Shown here: positions 41,497-50,613 of the stretch, in pieces
How positions within the stretch are numbered: the stretch's first letter is position 1
Layout of the letters: each line of letters begins with the position of its first letter
Source: Dialister succinatiphilus YIT 11850
Lineage (GTDB): Bacteria > Bacillota > Negativicutes > Veillonellales > Dialisteraceae
Reading direction: 5' to 3'
NCBI RefSeq assembly: GCF_000242435.1
Contig: NZ_JH591187.1
Coordinates: 805,512 to 869,511 of the forward strand
DNA length: 64,000 nucleotides
Program-made: the position numbers and the translations under genes
Notes under the pieces: model-generated
What the model saw: the letters and a program-made list of their open reading frames with translations, nothing else
Told to the model about the DNA's origin: nothing
Database searches by the model: none

Positions 41497-42240
41497 TCAA
41501 AGCACCCTGTTGGCGCCTACATACCGGTCATGCCAGTAACCGTTCTTCATGGTGGCTACAGCCACGCCCCGGCTGCTGGTGGCACTGATGAAATAGCCAT
41601 CCCCCAGGTAAAGCCCCGAATGGGAAACGCCTTCTTCGTAGGTATTGAAGAAAACCAGATCCCCCGGTTCCAGTGCATTCACTGAAATCTTTCTGCCCGA
41701 CAGGTACTGCTCGTCAGCGCCTCGGGGAAGGATAATGCCCTTCCTGTTGAAGACATACTGGATAAAGCCGGAGCAGTCAAAGCCGCGGGGCGTGGTTCCC
41801 CCAAACTGGTAAGGTACCCCCACATACTTCTGTGCTTCAGCAGTGATGGCACGGACCGTATCGCTCACCGGTCCTGCCTTATGCCATTCCACCCGAGAAT
41901 CGTCGATGCCTACATAAGGGATAGACGCATTTCCCCTGCCGGATGGCTTGTCTGCCTTTGCCCTGTACATGGTCTTACCCATGAGTGCTTTATAAGTCAC
42001 GGGACCTACAATGCCATCAGCGGAAAGATGCTTCCTCCGCTGGAACTTCTTCACTGCATTGCAGGTAGCCACATTGAAATTCCCATCAGCCTTGACCTTA
42101 AAGCCATATACATTCAGCCTTTTCTGCAGGTTCCGTACCTCCGGCCCCTGGGAGCCGATCATATAATCTGCATGTGAAATTCCTGCTGTCCCCAAAGCAA
42201 GCACGCCTGTCAACAGCAGAACGCACAGTCTTCTCTTCAT
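41497..42240 (-). CDS. Secreted NlpC/P60 endopeptidase with peptidoglycan-binding domain
   Basis: Exported peptidoglycan hydrolase of 247 residues. A signal peptide ends near SHA-DY (residue 24-25). Residues 28-88 form a PG_binding_1 domain (SQGPEVRNLQKRL, ADGNFNVATCNAVKKFQ), and residues 132-247 an NlpC/P60 domain with catalytic Cys156 in GFDCSGF and His207 in SHSGLYLG. Such enzymes cut the gamma-D-glutamyl-diaminopimelate bond of stem peptides. It is a single-gene unit with a terminator; the 230 bases upstream hold no gene and no promoter I would defend. Confidence 0.94.
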   Translation of the reverse strand: MKRRLCVLLLTGVLALGTAGISHADYMIGSQGPEVRNLQKRLNVYGFKVKADGNFNVATCNAVKKFQRRKHLSADGIVGPVTYKALMGKTMYRAKADKPSGRGNASIPYVGIDDSRVEWHKAGPVSDTVRAITAEAQKYVGVPYQFGGTTPRGFDCSGFIQYVFNRKGIILPRGADEQYLSGRKISVNALEPGDLVFFNTYEEGVSHSGLYLGDGYFISATSSRGVAVATMKNGYWHDRYVGANRVL

Positions 42241-42470
42241 GCCTGCACTTCCCTCGTTTCCACCAAATTCAATCCTTGAAGTCCGGTAGCGCCGGTCTTC
42301 TTTTCTGTCAATTTCTTCCCAATTTCATAACTGTCCAATGCAGCATACTAATTTCCTTTATATTTTATCACATTATGGAAGGGATTTCCTCTATGAAATG
42401 AAAGAGGGTAGGCAGAAAGGGCCATGACGGGCAGAACCCGAGCATACTTCATATCCCCTCAAAAAGCGTG

Positions 42471-43868
42471 TCACCGTATATACTCCAAGGCTTCCGACAG
42501 ATGCCTGATGAAGACCATGGAGTCCAGCATACCGGTGAGGCCATGACTTTTGCAGAAATCTGTCACTTCTTCCCTGTTTCCTTCTGGCAGGAGGAACCGA
42601 TCGAATTTCATTTTTACCGCTTCCTTCAGCCGGGGCCCGATTTTAGAAACCGGCATCACTTCACCGGTGAGGCCGATTTCCCCTAAAGCCATGAGTCCTC
42701 CCGGCAGGGGAATGTCCTTTTTCACCGATACCAGGGCCAGGGCAATGCCCAGGTCTGCCGCTGTCTCCCTGACCCGAAAGCCGCCTGCCACGTTAAGATA
42801 CACGTCATCAGTGGAAAAGGGAATACGGACCCTTTTTTCCAGTACCGCCAAAAGAATGATCATGCGGTTATAGTCGTATCCGGCAGCAATTCTTCTGGGA
42901 ATGGCAAGCACCGAGTGCACCGTGAGCGCCTGCATTTCCACCAGCACCGGCCGAAGGCCTTCCATGCATGCCACCACCATGGAGCCCGGCGCTGATTCGC
43001 TGCGGTTTCTAAGCATGTATTTTGATGGGTCCTCAATGCCTTTGAGTCCGTTTCCTTCCATCACAAAGAGGCCTGACTCCGCTGTAGATCCGAACCGGTT
43101 CTTCACCGTGCGGAGCACCCGGAACTGATAGCTCCTGTCCCCTTCCAGATAAAACACCACGTCCACCATGTGCTCCAGAATGCGGGGGCCCGCCAGATTT
43201 CCTTCCTTCGTCACATGGCCCACAATCATGACGGAAATATTGGTTCTTTTCGCAAAACGGACCAGCGCCGAGGTGCAGTCCCGAATCTGGGCAGGACTTC
43301 CCATGGGGGAATCCACGCCTGAAATATACATGGTCTGAATGGAATCGATAACCAGCATGGAAGGCTTCAGGTTCTCCGCTTCCTGCAAAATACCGTCAAT
43401 GCTGCTGCCGGCATAGATATAGCAGTTTTCGTCATTCACATGAAGCCTTTCCGCCCGAAGCTTCACCTGGATTTCCGACTCCTCGCCGCTGCAGTAAAGC
43501 ACGCTCTCCCCCTGGGAAGCCATGGCATGGCAGATCTGGAGAATGAGGGTGGATTTACCGATGCCCGGCTCGCCGCCCCAAAGAATGACGGATCCTTTCA
43601 CAATGCCGCCACCCAGAGGACGGTCCACTTCATTCATATGTAGAAGAATGCGTTTGTCTCCGTTGAAATGAATGGCTGAAAGCTTCTGTGGTTTGGCATT
43701 GCTCTGCAGATTGGCAGAAAGAGAAGGCCCCAAGCTCTTAGGCGCCATCGTTTCTACCCGCTCCTCCAGCGTATTCCACTCCCCGCACTGGGGACAGCGC
43801 CCCATCCACTTCAAAGTTTCCGCTCCGCAGTTGGAGCATATGTATTTCGTATGTACCTTGCTGCTCAT
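42471..43868 (-). CDS. radA: DNA repair protein RadA (Sms)
   Basis: RecA-like ATPase and branch-migration helicase of recombination, 465 residues. The N-terminal zinc finger is CSNCGAETLKWMGRCPQCGEW in short form CxxC...CxxC. Walker A is GEPGIGKST, the RadA-specific motif is KNRFGSTAE, and the C-terminal part is the Lon-protease-like domain. It lies downstream of clpC, a common neighbour in Firmicutes, but a terminator separates the two. Confidence 0.96.
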   Translation of the reverse strand: MSSKVHTKYICSNCGAETLKWMGRCPQCGEWNTLEERVETMAPKSLGPSLSANLQSNAKPQKLSAIHFNGDKRILLHMNEVDRPLGGGIVKGSVILWGGEPGIGKSTLILQICHAMASQGESVLYCSGEESEIQVKLRAERLHVNDENCYIYAGSSIDGILQEAENLKPSMLVIDSIQTMYISGVDSPMGSPAQIRDCTSALVRFAKRTNISVMIVGHVTKEGNLAGPRILEHMVDVVFYLEGDRSYQFRVLRTVKNRFGSTAESGLFVMEGNGLKGIEDPSKYMLRNRSESAPGSMVVACMEGLRPVLVEMQALTVHSVLAIPRRIAAGYDYNRMIILLAVLEKRVRIPFSTDDVYLNVAGGFRVRETAADLGIALALVSVKKDIPLPGGLMALGEIGLTGEVMPVSKIGPRLKEAVKMKFDRFLLPEGNREEVTDFCKSHGLTGMLDSMVFIRHLSEALEYIR

Positions 43869-43904
43869 AAAGTTCTCCTTCGTGATGGGAAGAAACAGAT
43901 TCTT

Positions 43905-44035
43905 CCATGGAATGTGGGCCCCAGGAAACCCTCGCAGCCCCCGGTTTCAGAATCCATAGGGTCCAAAGAGCTCAAAGGGGCGGTATTTCCTCTTGGACGC
44001 CGTTTGAAACCGCCCAAATCAGCATATATTGGCGA
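43905..44035. repeat. Degenerate modular repeat remnant
   Basis: Short stretch upstream of radA with GGGCCCCAGG and GGGTCCAAAG-type pieces and a CGGTTTC/GAAACCG pairing that recall the array linkers. The match is weak and it may be coincidental. Confidence 0.3.
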
Positions 44036-44072
44036 GACGCCCAATCTCTGTGGCTCCTATTCAAAAACAAAA

Positions 44073-44107
44073 CAAAAAATGGAGCCGTGCGTGATGCACA
44101 GCTCCAT
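44073..44107 (-). terminator. Terminator of the ctsR-clpC operon
   Basis: ATGGAGCTGTGC pairs with GCACGGCTCCAT (one G-T) around a short loop, followed by six T residues on the minus strand. It lies 24 bp past the clpC stop. Confidence 0.88.
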
Positions 44108-44130
44108 TATACTACATTCCCCTCATGGGA

Positions 44131-46551
44131 TTATTCCGCTTTAAAGGTGAGTTTGCCTTTTTCATCTTTACCTACATGGAGGACCTTCTTATCTTTCAGT
44201 CCGTCCTGCAGGATAAGTTCGGAAATAGGATCTTCCATTTCTTTCTGGATGGTCCTCTTCAGCGGACGAGCACCGTATTCCACATCGGTACCGTCGGCAA
44301 TGATGACCTTCTTGGCTTCGTCGGAAACGTCCAGGGATACATGGAAGCGTTCCAGTTTGCCTGCTACTTTCTTCAGCATGAGATCTACGATTTCAGAGAG
44401 GTTTTCCGGAGTGAGCGGATGGAATACGATGATTTCATCGATTCTGTTAATGAATTCCGGACGGAAAGTCCGTTTCACTTCGTCCATAATCATCTTTCTG
44501 ATATCTTCGAAGGATTCTTCTTTTTCTTCCTTTTCGCCGGAGGAGAAGCCCAGTTTCTTGCCCATATGGCCTTTCAGGAAATTGGACCCCAGGTTACTGG
44601 TCATGATGATGACACAGTTGGTGAAATCCACGGTCCTGCCCTGACCATCAGTCAGACGGCCATCGTCAAGAACCTGCAGGAGGATATTGAAGAAGTCCAT
44701 GTGGGCTTTTTCAACTTCATCGAAGAGGATGACGCTGTAAGGATTACGGCGTACCGCATCGGTGAGCTGACCCCCTTCTTCATAGCCTACATATCCTGGA
44801 GGTGCACCCACAAGACGGGAGACTTCGTGTTTCTCCATGTATTCAGACATATCGAAGCGAATCATGTTCTTTTCACTACCGAACATACACTCTGCCAGTG
44901 CCCGTGCCAGTTCAGTCTTGCCTACACCGGTGGTGCCCAGGAAGAGGAAGGAGCCGATAGGACGCTTCGGGTCCTTCATGCCGGCCCTTGCCCGACGAAT
45001 GGCAGTGGCTACGGCATGGACAGCTTCGTCCTGGCCGATGACTCTCTTATGGAGTTCGTCTTCCAGATGGAGCAGCCGTTCGGAGTCGCTCTTCTTCAGG
45101 TTCTGCACCGGAACGCCGGTCCATTTGGATACCACTTCTGCCACATCTTCTTCTGTGACAGTCAGATGATCGTGGTCTCCGCCTTTCCAGTCTTTCTTCA
45201 GGGTATCGATTTCAGTCTGCAGTTTCTTTGCCTGATCCCGGTAAATGGCTGCTTTTTCAAAGTCCTGGGCAGAAACGGCAGCTTCCTTTTCTTTGTTTAC
45301 CGATTCCAGGGCTTCTTCTTTCTTTTTCAGTCCTTCCGGCGTAGAGGATGCTTCCATGCGGACTTTGGCAGCGGCTTCATCGATAACGTCGATTGCTTTA
45401 TCAGGCTGAAAACGATCGGTAATATAACGGCCCGAAAGTTCTACTGCCGCTTTCAGTGCTTCATCAGTAATTTTGGCTTTATGGAAGGCTTCATAGCGGT
45501 CGCGGAGGCCTTTCAGGATTTCCAGAGTGTCCTTCGGAGTCGGTTCGCCCACTTTGACAGGTTGGAAACGACGCTCCAAAGCGGCATCTTTTTCAATGTA
45601 TTTCTTGTATTCTTTCAAAGTGGTGGCACCGATGCAGCGCAGCTCGCCTCTTGCCAGTGCCGGTTTCATAATGTTGGCAGCATCCATGGAGCCTTCGCTG
45701 GAACCTGCGCCTACCAGTGTGTGCAGTTCATCTACAAAGAGAATCCAGTCTTTGTGTTTCTTCACTTCATCAATGACTTTTTTCAGTCTTTCCTCAAATT
45801 CGCCTCTGTACTTGGTACCTGCCACCACGGAGGACATGTTAAGGGAAATGATATGACAGTTCTTAAGGATTTCCGGTACATCGTTATTGACAATGCGCTG
45901 AGCCAGACCTTCAGCAATGGCCGTTTTACCAACGCCCGGTTCACCGATGAGAACAGGGTTATTCTTGTTACGGCGGGACAGAATCTGGATTACCCGATTG
46001 ATTTCATCGTTTCTGCCGATAACCGGATCGATTTTGCCTTGTTTTGCTTTTTCGTTGAGGTCCACTGCAAAGCCGTCCAGATCGCCCAGGCTCACAGATT
46101 TATCAGATTTGCCGCTGTCTTCGGACAGCACTTTTTCAAAGGCTTTCTGCAGTTTATCCTGGGTAACGCCGAAACTTTCCAAAATGCGGACAGCCAGGCC
46201 GCCGCCTTCATGAAGAATAGCCAGGAGCAGGTGTTCCGTACCTACGTAGGAATTTCCCAGTTCGTTGGCTTCTTCTACTGCCATTTCCAGCACTCTCTTG
46301 GTCCGGGGTGCTGCATAGACTTCACCGGTGCTGAAAAGAGACCGGCCCTGGCTGTACTGGGAGAGCAGCTGCTCCACTGCATCCACAGTGACGCCCAAGG
46401 AATTCAGAATCCTGCCACCGGCGCTGTCTTTTTCATGGGCAATGCCCAGAAGAAGATGTTCCGTGCCGATATAGTCGCTGCCCAGTTTGGCAGCTTCGGA
46501 AGCGGCAAATTTCCAAGCGTTTTTCACGCCGTCAGTAAATCTATCTTCCAT
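44131..46551 (-). CDS. clpC: ATP-dependent Clp protease ATP-binding subunit ClpC
   Basis: Hsp100 unfoldase of 806 residues that feeds ClpP. Two N-terminal Clp repeats ([24 protein letters not shown]), a first AAA module with GEPGVGKT, a middle domain containing a UVR motif ([15 protein letters not shown]) and a second AAA module with GTTGVGKT are all intact. The ClpP-docking loop lies in the C-terminal module. In B. subtilis ClpC is loaded by McsB-phosphorylated substrates; here the McsB partner appears degenerate. Last gene of the CtsR operon. Confidence 0.96.
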   Translation of the reverse strand: MEDRFTDGVKNAWKFAASEAAKLGSDYIGTEHLLLGIAHEKDSAGGRILNSLGVTVDAVEQLLSQYSQGRSLFSTGEVYAAPRTKRVLEMAVEEANELGNSYVGTEHLLLAILHEGGGLAVRILESFGVTQDKLQKAFEKVLSEDSGKSDKSVSLGDLDGFAVDLNEKAKQGKIDPVIGRNDEINRVIQILSRRNKNNPVLIGEPGVGKTAIAEGLAQRIVNNDVPEILKNCHIISLNMSSVVAGTKYRGEFEERLKKVIDEVKKHKDWILFVDELHTLVGAGSSEGSMDAANIMKPALARGELRCIGATTLKEYKKYIEKDAALERRFQPVKVGEPTPKDTLEILKGLRDRYEAFHKAKITDEALKAAVELSGRYITDRFQPDKAIDVIDEAAAKVRMEASSTPEGLKKKEEALESVNKEKEAAVSAQDFEKAAIYRDQAKKLQTEIDTLKKDWKGGDHDHLTVTEEDVAEVVSKWTGVPVQNLKKSDSERLLHLEDELHKRVIGQDEAVHAVATAIRRARAGMKDPKRPIGSFLFLGTTGVGKTELARALAECMFGSEKNMIRFDMSEYMEKHEVSRLVGAPPGYVGYEEGGQLTDAVRRNPYSVILFDEVEKAHMDFFNILLQVLDDGRLTDGQGRTVDFTNCVIIMTSNLGSNFLKGHMGKKLGFSSGEKEEKEESFEDIRKMIMDEVKRTFRPEFINRIDEIIVFHPLTPENLSEIVDLMLKKVAGKLERFHVSLDVSDEAKKVIIADGTDVEYGARPLKRTIQKEMEDPISELILQDGLKDKKVLHVGKDEKGKLTFKAE

Positions 46552-46663
46552 AATAACTCCTCCTTTGCTTCAGAGTTTTCTACTTTTACTACTATCTGAT
46601 ATATGAATATATACGATAAAGCTGATTCACAGCAGAGTATTTACCATTTCAAATGGTTTTTTC

Positions 46664-47719
46664 TTACAGGTTTTTGAGCACATCCCGCAGGAGAGCGGAT
46701 CTCCACTTTTCCATAGCAGTCCGGTCATCCGGCGCGGTGTGGCTGATGAGCGCCACCTGACTGTCGGGAATCAGGGAATATAGACGGTAAAATGTGAGGC
46801 CGTCTTCATCGGGAATCATGTCCGCATTAATACCCATGCGGATGAGACCTGAGAGATAAAGGGCTTCTTCCCTGGTCATGCGTCTTGCATATTTCAGGGT
46901 GCCCAGGGCTCGCCAGATGCGGTCCCGAAGTTCTTCCTCCGAGCTTTGGAAGGTGTCCTTCCAGAGTTTTTTCTCTTCTTCCGTAATTTCCTGAAGGATT
47001 TTATCCAGCTCCGACACGTAGTCCACTTCCCGGATGCCCAGAGACCTGGTGTTTTCCAGAAGGTAGAAGGGCAGGCGCCCGTCGGCTTTTCCCGCCGCCG
47101 GTGACAGGTGGAAACCACGGAGTTCCAGAAATTCGGAAAGGCTTCCGATTTTATCGTGCAGGGCAAATCCCGGCAGGAACAGAAGGGAGACCATCTTCAT
47201 CCCGGAGCCTGTGAACTGGGGCGACGCAGTGAGATATCCGAATTCCTTATCAAAGGCGTAGTCCAGAATATCCGATGCTTCGTCGGCTAGGCGCGCCGTC
47301 CTTTTCCAGAGACTGAACACTGTATTGCCTCCGGAAAACCCCAGAAAGGCCAAGTGGTCATGGACATTGGTCCTGATGGCCAGACTTCCGTCTTCATTGA
47401 GATAGAGCCGGCTGTTTCCATCCAGGAGCCTACCCTCTTCCGGCAGGAACCCTTTTTCTGAAAGTACATTCCTTTCCTCTTCATTCAGGGATTCCATGCC
47501 ATAGGGGATAAAGGGCCCGAAGCCGTGATCATTAATATATCTCACCGCTTCATCCAGCTTTCCCGCCGCTTTTGCCTTTTCGGAACCTTGAAGCATGGAG
47601 GGGAAACGGGTACTCTTTATATTTCTGAAAAGGGCAAGCCTAGTAAAGATGACCGGATCATCCTTAGAAATCTGGGCCCACCGTGGAAGCTCATTTCCCA
47701 ATATTTCCTGAAGGGTCAT
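46664..47719 (-). CDS. mcsB: McsB-like protein, probable inactive arginine kinase
   Basis: A 351-residue homologue of the protein arginine kinase McsB, identified by position and by GYLT, (N)TRSLG.RE.DYVSEL and the C-terminal RRMTREEALYLSGL block. The kinase signatures of the family are changed: SSRIRLARN reads FTRLALFRN (25-33), NEEDH reads NVHDH (118-122), the SCPTNxGTGxR loop reads ASPQFTGSGMK (165-175) with no cysteine, and the RGxYGEG loop is missing. Loss of so many ATP- and arginine-contacting residues suggests a pseudokinase that may still bind ClpC or CtsR. The start overlaps mcsA by 4 bp. Confidence 0.85.
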   Translation of the reverse strand: MTLQEILGNELPRWAQISKDDPVIFTRLALFRNIKSTRFPSMLQGSEKAKAAGKLDEAVRYINDHGFGPFIPYGMESLNEEERNVLSEKGFLPEEGRLLDGNSRLYLNEDGSLAIRTNVHDHLAFLGFSGGNTVFSLWKRTARLADEASDILDYAFDKEFGYLTASPQFTGSGMKMVSLLFLPGFALHDKIGSLSEFLELRGFHLSPAAGKADGRLPFYLLENTRSLGIREVDYVSELDKILQEITEEEKKLWKDTFQSSEEELRDRIWRALGTLKYARRMTREEALYLSGLIRMGINADMIPDEDGLTFYRLYSLIPDSQVALISHTAPDDRTAMEKWRSALLRDVLKNL

Positions 47720-48258
47720 TTGGATGTACCTCCTTTCCCTTTCCCTTCCTCTTCCAGTTTATGGATTTCATCCCGCACTTTGGCAGCCTCTTCATAATTC
47801 TCATCAGCCACCAGTTTGGAAAGCTTGTTTCTCAGGCCTGTGAGCTCCGGCGATTCTTCCTTCACTTCCGCTTTCTTCGGTTCATCGCCTTCGTAGCGGT
47901 GAGCTCCCTGCATATGCTGAAATGCGGGGCGGAGTTTTTCGCGGAATGCTTCATAGCATCCCGGGCAGCCCAGCAGGCCGTCTTTTTTGAAATCATGATA
48001 GGTCTTTCCGCATTCCGGGCAGGACAGGTTTTCGATAGCCGTTCTGGCAGGGCGGAAAAGGGAATCCATAAAACCGTCGTTGAAAAAGGTATCAAAACTG
48101 TTTCTGAATAAATCATGACCAAAGAAACCCATGGAGTTATTCACCAGGTTTTCCCTGGCTGCGCATTCCCTGCACAGGTGTCTTTCTGTTCTATGTCCAT
48201 TGACGATCTGTGTCACATGGACAACTGCTTCTCTTCCATGACAGCGATCACAAAGCAT
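47716..48258 (-). CDS. mcsA: McsA zinc-finger adaptor with UVR motif
   Basis: A 180-residue adaptor that in B. subtilis activates McsB and modulates CtsR. Two zinc-finger pairs are kept: CDRCHGREA with HLCRECAA, and CPECGKTYHDF with CPGCYEAF. A C-terminal UVR motif (KLVADENYEEAAKVRDEIHKL) matches the coiled coil that contacts ClpC. It lies 3 bp after ctsR and overlaps mcsB by 4 bp. Unlike McsB it looks intact. Confidence 0.93.
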   Translation of the reverse strand: MLCDRCHGREAVVHVTQIVNGHRTERHLCRECAARENLVNNSMGFFGHDLFRNSFDTFFNDGFMDSLFRPARTAIENLSCPECGKTYHDFKKDGLLGCPGCYEAFREKLRPAFQHMQGAHRYEGDEPKKAEVKEESPELTGLRNKLSKLVADENYEEAAKVRDEIHKLEEEGKGKGGTSK

Positions 48259-48261
48259 AGT

Positions 48262-48771
48262 TCATTCTCCTTTCAAAGCCCATTCGACGCGGTGAATCAT
48301 AGTCTTGGCAGCCTCCCTGCGGTGGCTTTCAGGACAATATTCCAGCATGGTATGGGTCATTGCACAAATCAATCGGTATTCCTGATTGGAAATAATGTCA
48401 TAATCAACAAGCATGCGGTAATAGCCGTCCAATCCGTTCTCAATGGCTTCTATGCTGTTGGGATTGTCTTTTGGACTGCTCTTTTGGCTGCTTTTTCCCA
48501 CGCGGTTTGGTGAAGGCGCTTCCCGCCGTGGCGGCGGGTTCTGACTTTTCAGTGAAATCTTGATGTATCCCCCGCTTCCCCTTCTGGACTCCACAACAAA
48601 CCGGTCATCAGGAGAAAACCTGGTATTGATGACGTAGGTGACCTGAGAGGGGGCACATTCTAACAGATCTGCCACATCTTTCCTCTTCAGGAGCACCTGG
48701 TCATTCGTTTCTTTATCAAGCATTTCCAGGATAAACTTTTCAATCCTGTCTGATAACATTGTATTATTCAT
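48262..48771 (-). CDS. ctsR: Heat-shock repressor CtsR
   Basis: Dimeric repressor of clp genes, 169 residues. The winged helix covers about residues 1-75 with the conserved RGSGGYIKI wing that reads the operator and senses heat. The C-terminal half has a low-complexity, basic and proline-rich insert (residues 78-100) before the helical dimerisation domain. It heads the ctsR-mcsA-mcsB-clpC operon, and the promoter region has two half-sites of the CtsR type, so autoregulation is likely. Confidence 0.94.
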   Translation of the reverse strand: MNNTMLSDRIEKFILEMLDKETNDQVLLKRKDVADLLECAPSQVTYVINTRFSPDDRFVVESRRGSGGYIKISLKSQNPPPRREAPSPNRVGKSSQKSSPKDNPNSIEAIENGLDGYYRMLVDYDIISNQEYRLICAMTHTMLEYCPESHRREAAKTMIHRVEWALKGE

Positions 48772-48813
48772 TTAGCACTCACCACTTTCCTTCATCTCTC
48801 AACTTTCGAATCT

Positions 48814-48842
48814 ATTGTACTCCTTTAATGTCAAATAGTCAA
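48814..48842 (-). promoter_or_regulatory. ctsR promoter with CtsR-like half-sites
   Basis: Minus-strand TTGACT (48837-48842), 17-bp spacer, TACAAT (48814-48819). The plus strand carries TGTCAAA and AGTCAAT across the -35 region. These are CtsR-type half-sites, but only one base separates them instead of the usual three. Confidence 0.65.
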
Positions 48843-48943
48843 TAGGTTAAATTAAAAAATTTTACTTTTCTTTTTTATAGGTCGGAAATTATTTTTCTTC
48901 GGTTTTATCTATATTATTTGAGAATCATATTCTTATTAAGGCA

Positions 48944-48990
48944 TAAGAAAAGCCCTCTTCCTATGATAGAAAAAGGGCTTCTTATTTTTT
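48944..48990 (-). terminator. Terminator after recX
   Basis: AAGAAGCCCTTTTTCTAT pairs with ATAGGAAGAGGGCTTTTCTT over most of its length. It lies about 25 bp past the recX stop in an AT-rich gap that otherwise holds only the ctsR promoter. Confidence 0.75.
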
Positions 48991-49014
48991 ATTTTTGACT
49001 TTTCTTTTTGACTT

Positions 49015-49494
49015 TTACCAATTAGGAAACTCATCCTCCACTCCTGCTTCAGCCAGGGCGGAATGAATCACCGATGAAGAAAATCCTCTTCTGAGCAGAA
49101 AGGCAGCCGCTTTTCTGTAATTTTTCAAAATGGAAGGCATCACTTTAGCCCTGCCGGCCAGGACGCGAAAGGCGTTGTCCCTTTCCTCTTCCTCCGGAAT
49201 GCGGTAAGGACAGGGAAGGCCCCGAGCCTTCATTTTCTGAAGGATGTAGTTATTGCCGTAGCAGCGGCGGCTGCGGAAGGACCGGAACACATCTTCCGCC
49301 AGACTTTCATCATCCACATACCCGTAATGCATAAGCTTTTTCAGGGTATCTTCGATATCTTTCTCTCCGTAGTTCCGTTCCTTCAGTTTCCGGCGCATTT
49401 CCATTTCACTCTGGCCCCGATATTTCAGGAGATGAAGGGCTGCTTCATAGCAGCTTCTCTCAGTTTTCTTCGTCCTGTTCTGATAATACGCCAT
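49015..49494 (-). CDS. recX: Regulatory protein RecX
   Basis: Modulator of RecA filaments, 159 residues built of three-helix repeats. [23 protein letters not shown] is the family opening, cited here by [12 protein letters not shown], and [17 protein letters not shown] the second conserved block. The start lies inside the last 35 bp of recA in another frame, so the two are translationally coupled, as in many bacteria. Confidence 0.93.
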   Translation of the reverse strand: MAYYQNRTKKTERSCYEAALHLLKYRGQSEMEMRRKLKERNYGEKDIEDTLKKLMHYGYVDDESLAEDVFRSFRSRRCYGNNYILQKMKARGLPCPYRIPEEEERDNAFRVLAGRAKVMPSILKNYRKAAAFLLRRGFSSSVIHSALAEAGVEDEFPNW

Positions 49495-50518
49495 CTTCGA
49501 AATGATCCGGTTCTACTACCAGGGTGTCTCGGATAATCTTGTCGATTTCCTGCGCCACATCAGGATGTTCCTTCAGATAAGTCTTGGCCGCTTCCCTGCC
49601 CTGGCTGATGCGGTTTCCTTTATAGGAATACCAGGCGCCGCTCTTTTGGATAATATCCATATTCACCGCAATATCCAAAAGGGTGCCTTCCTTGGAAATC
49701 CCTTCGCCGTACATAATATCAAATTCAGCCACTTTGAAAGGCGGCGCCACCTTGTTCTTCACTACTTTAGCCCGGGTCCGGTTGCCGATCACTTCGGTTC
49801 CGCTCTTGATAGCTTCAGCCCTTCTGATTTCAATACGCATGGAAGCGTAGAATTTCAGAGCCCTGCCGCCAGTGGTGGTTTCCGGATTACCGAACATAAC
49901 TCCCACCTTTTCGCGGATCTGGTTGATGAAAATAACGATGGTTCTGGATTTGCTGATAATGCCAGTCAGTTTGCGAAGAGCCTTGCTCATGAGACGAGCC
50001 TGAAGGCCTACGGACTGGTCACTGATGTCCCCTTCGATTTCCTGCTTCGGAACGAGAGCTGCCACGGAGTCGATGACTACGATATCCACAGCGCCGCTCC
50101 GTACCAGGGATTCACAGATGGAAAGGGCCTGTTCGCCGCTGTCCGGCTGGGAAATCAAAAGGTCCTTCGTATCTACGCCCAGATGATGAGCATACATGGG
50201 GTCCAGGGCGTGTTCCGCATCGATAAAGGCTGCCACGCCGCCCAGTTTCTGGGCTTCTGCAATGGCATGAAGAGCCAGGGTCGTTTTACCGGATGATTCA
50301 GGGCCATAGATTTCAATGACCCTGCCTCTGGGGTATCCCCCTACGCCGACCGCGATATCAAGGGCCAGGGAGCCGGTGGGAATGACATCAATGTCCAGCT
50401 TGTCCCCCATATCCCCCAGACGCATGATGGAGCCTGCACCGAACTCCTTTGTAATCTGGTGCATGGCGCTTTCAAGGGCCTTTTTCTTTTCCGGGCTTAA
50501 TTCAGTTTGATTTGCCAT
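49460..50518 (-). CDS. recA: Recombinase RecA
   Basis: Strand-exchange ATPase, 352 residues. Walker A is GPESSGKTT, Walker [11 protein letters not shown], the L2 DNA loop begins GNPETTTGG, and the C-terminal tail is short and acidic (SEQDEEN). It has AAGGAGG 8 nt before the ATG. I found no clear GAAC-N4-GTTC LexA box in the 95-base gap from cinA, so SOS control cannot be shown here. cinA lies directly upstream, the pairing used in competent Gram-positive bacteria. Confidence 0.98.
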   Translation of the reverse strand: MANQTELSPEKKKALESAMHQITKEFGAGSIMRLGDMGDKLDIDVIPTGSLALDIAVGVGGYPRGRVIEIYGPESSGKTTLALHAIAEAQKLGGVAAFIDAEHALDPMYAHHLGVDTKDLLISQPDSGEQALSICESLVRSGAVDIVVIDSVAALVPKQEIEGDISDQSVGLQARLMSKALRKLTGIISKSRTIVIFINQIREKVGVMFGNPETTTGGRALKFYASMRIEIRRAEAIKSGTEVIGNRTRAKVVKNKVAPPFKVAEFDIMYGEGISKEGTLLDIAVNMDIIQKSGAWYSYKGNRISQGREAAKTYLKEHPDVAQEIDKIIRDTLVVEPDHFEDGVLSEQDEEN

Positions 50519-50613
50519 GGAAATCCTCCTTATGAAATGGGAAAGCAGCTATCTTTCACTTTCCTTATGTATCTTTTATTCTTATTTTACTATATACAGG
50601 AAGCTTCTGGAAA

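Noticed and set aside
50519-50613. A LexA/SOS box upstream of recA
   Set aside because: No GAAC-N4-GTTC-like dyad could be found in the gap; lack of a box is noted but not taken as proof of no SOS control.
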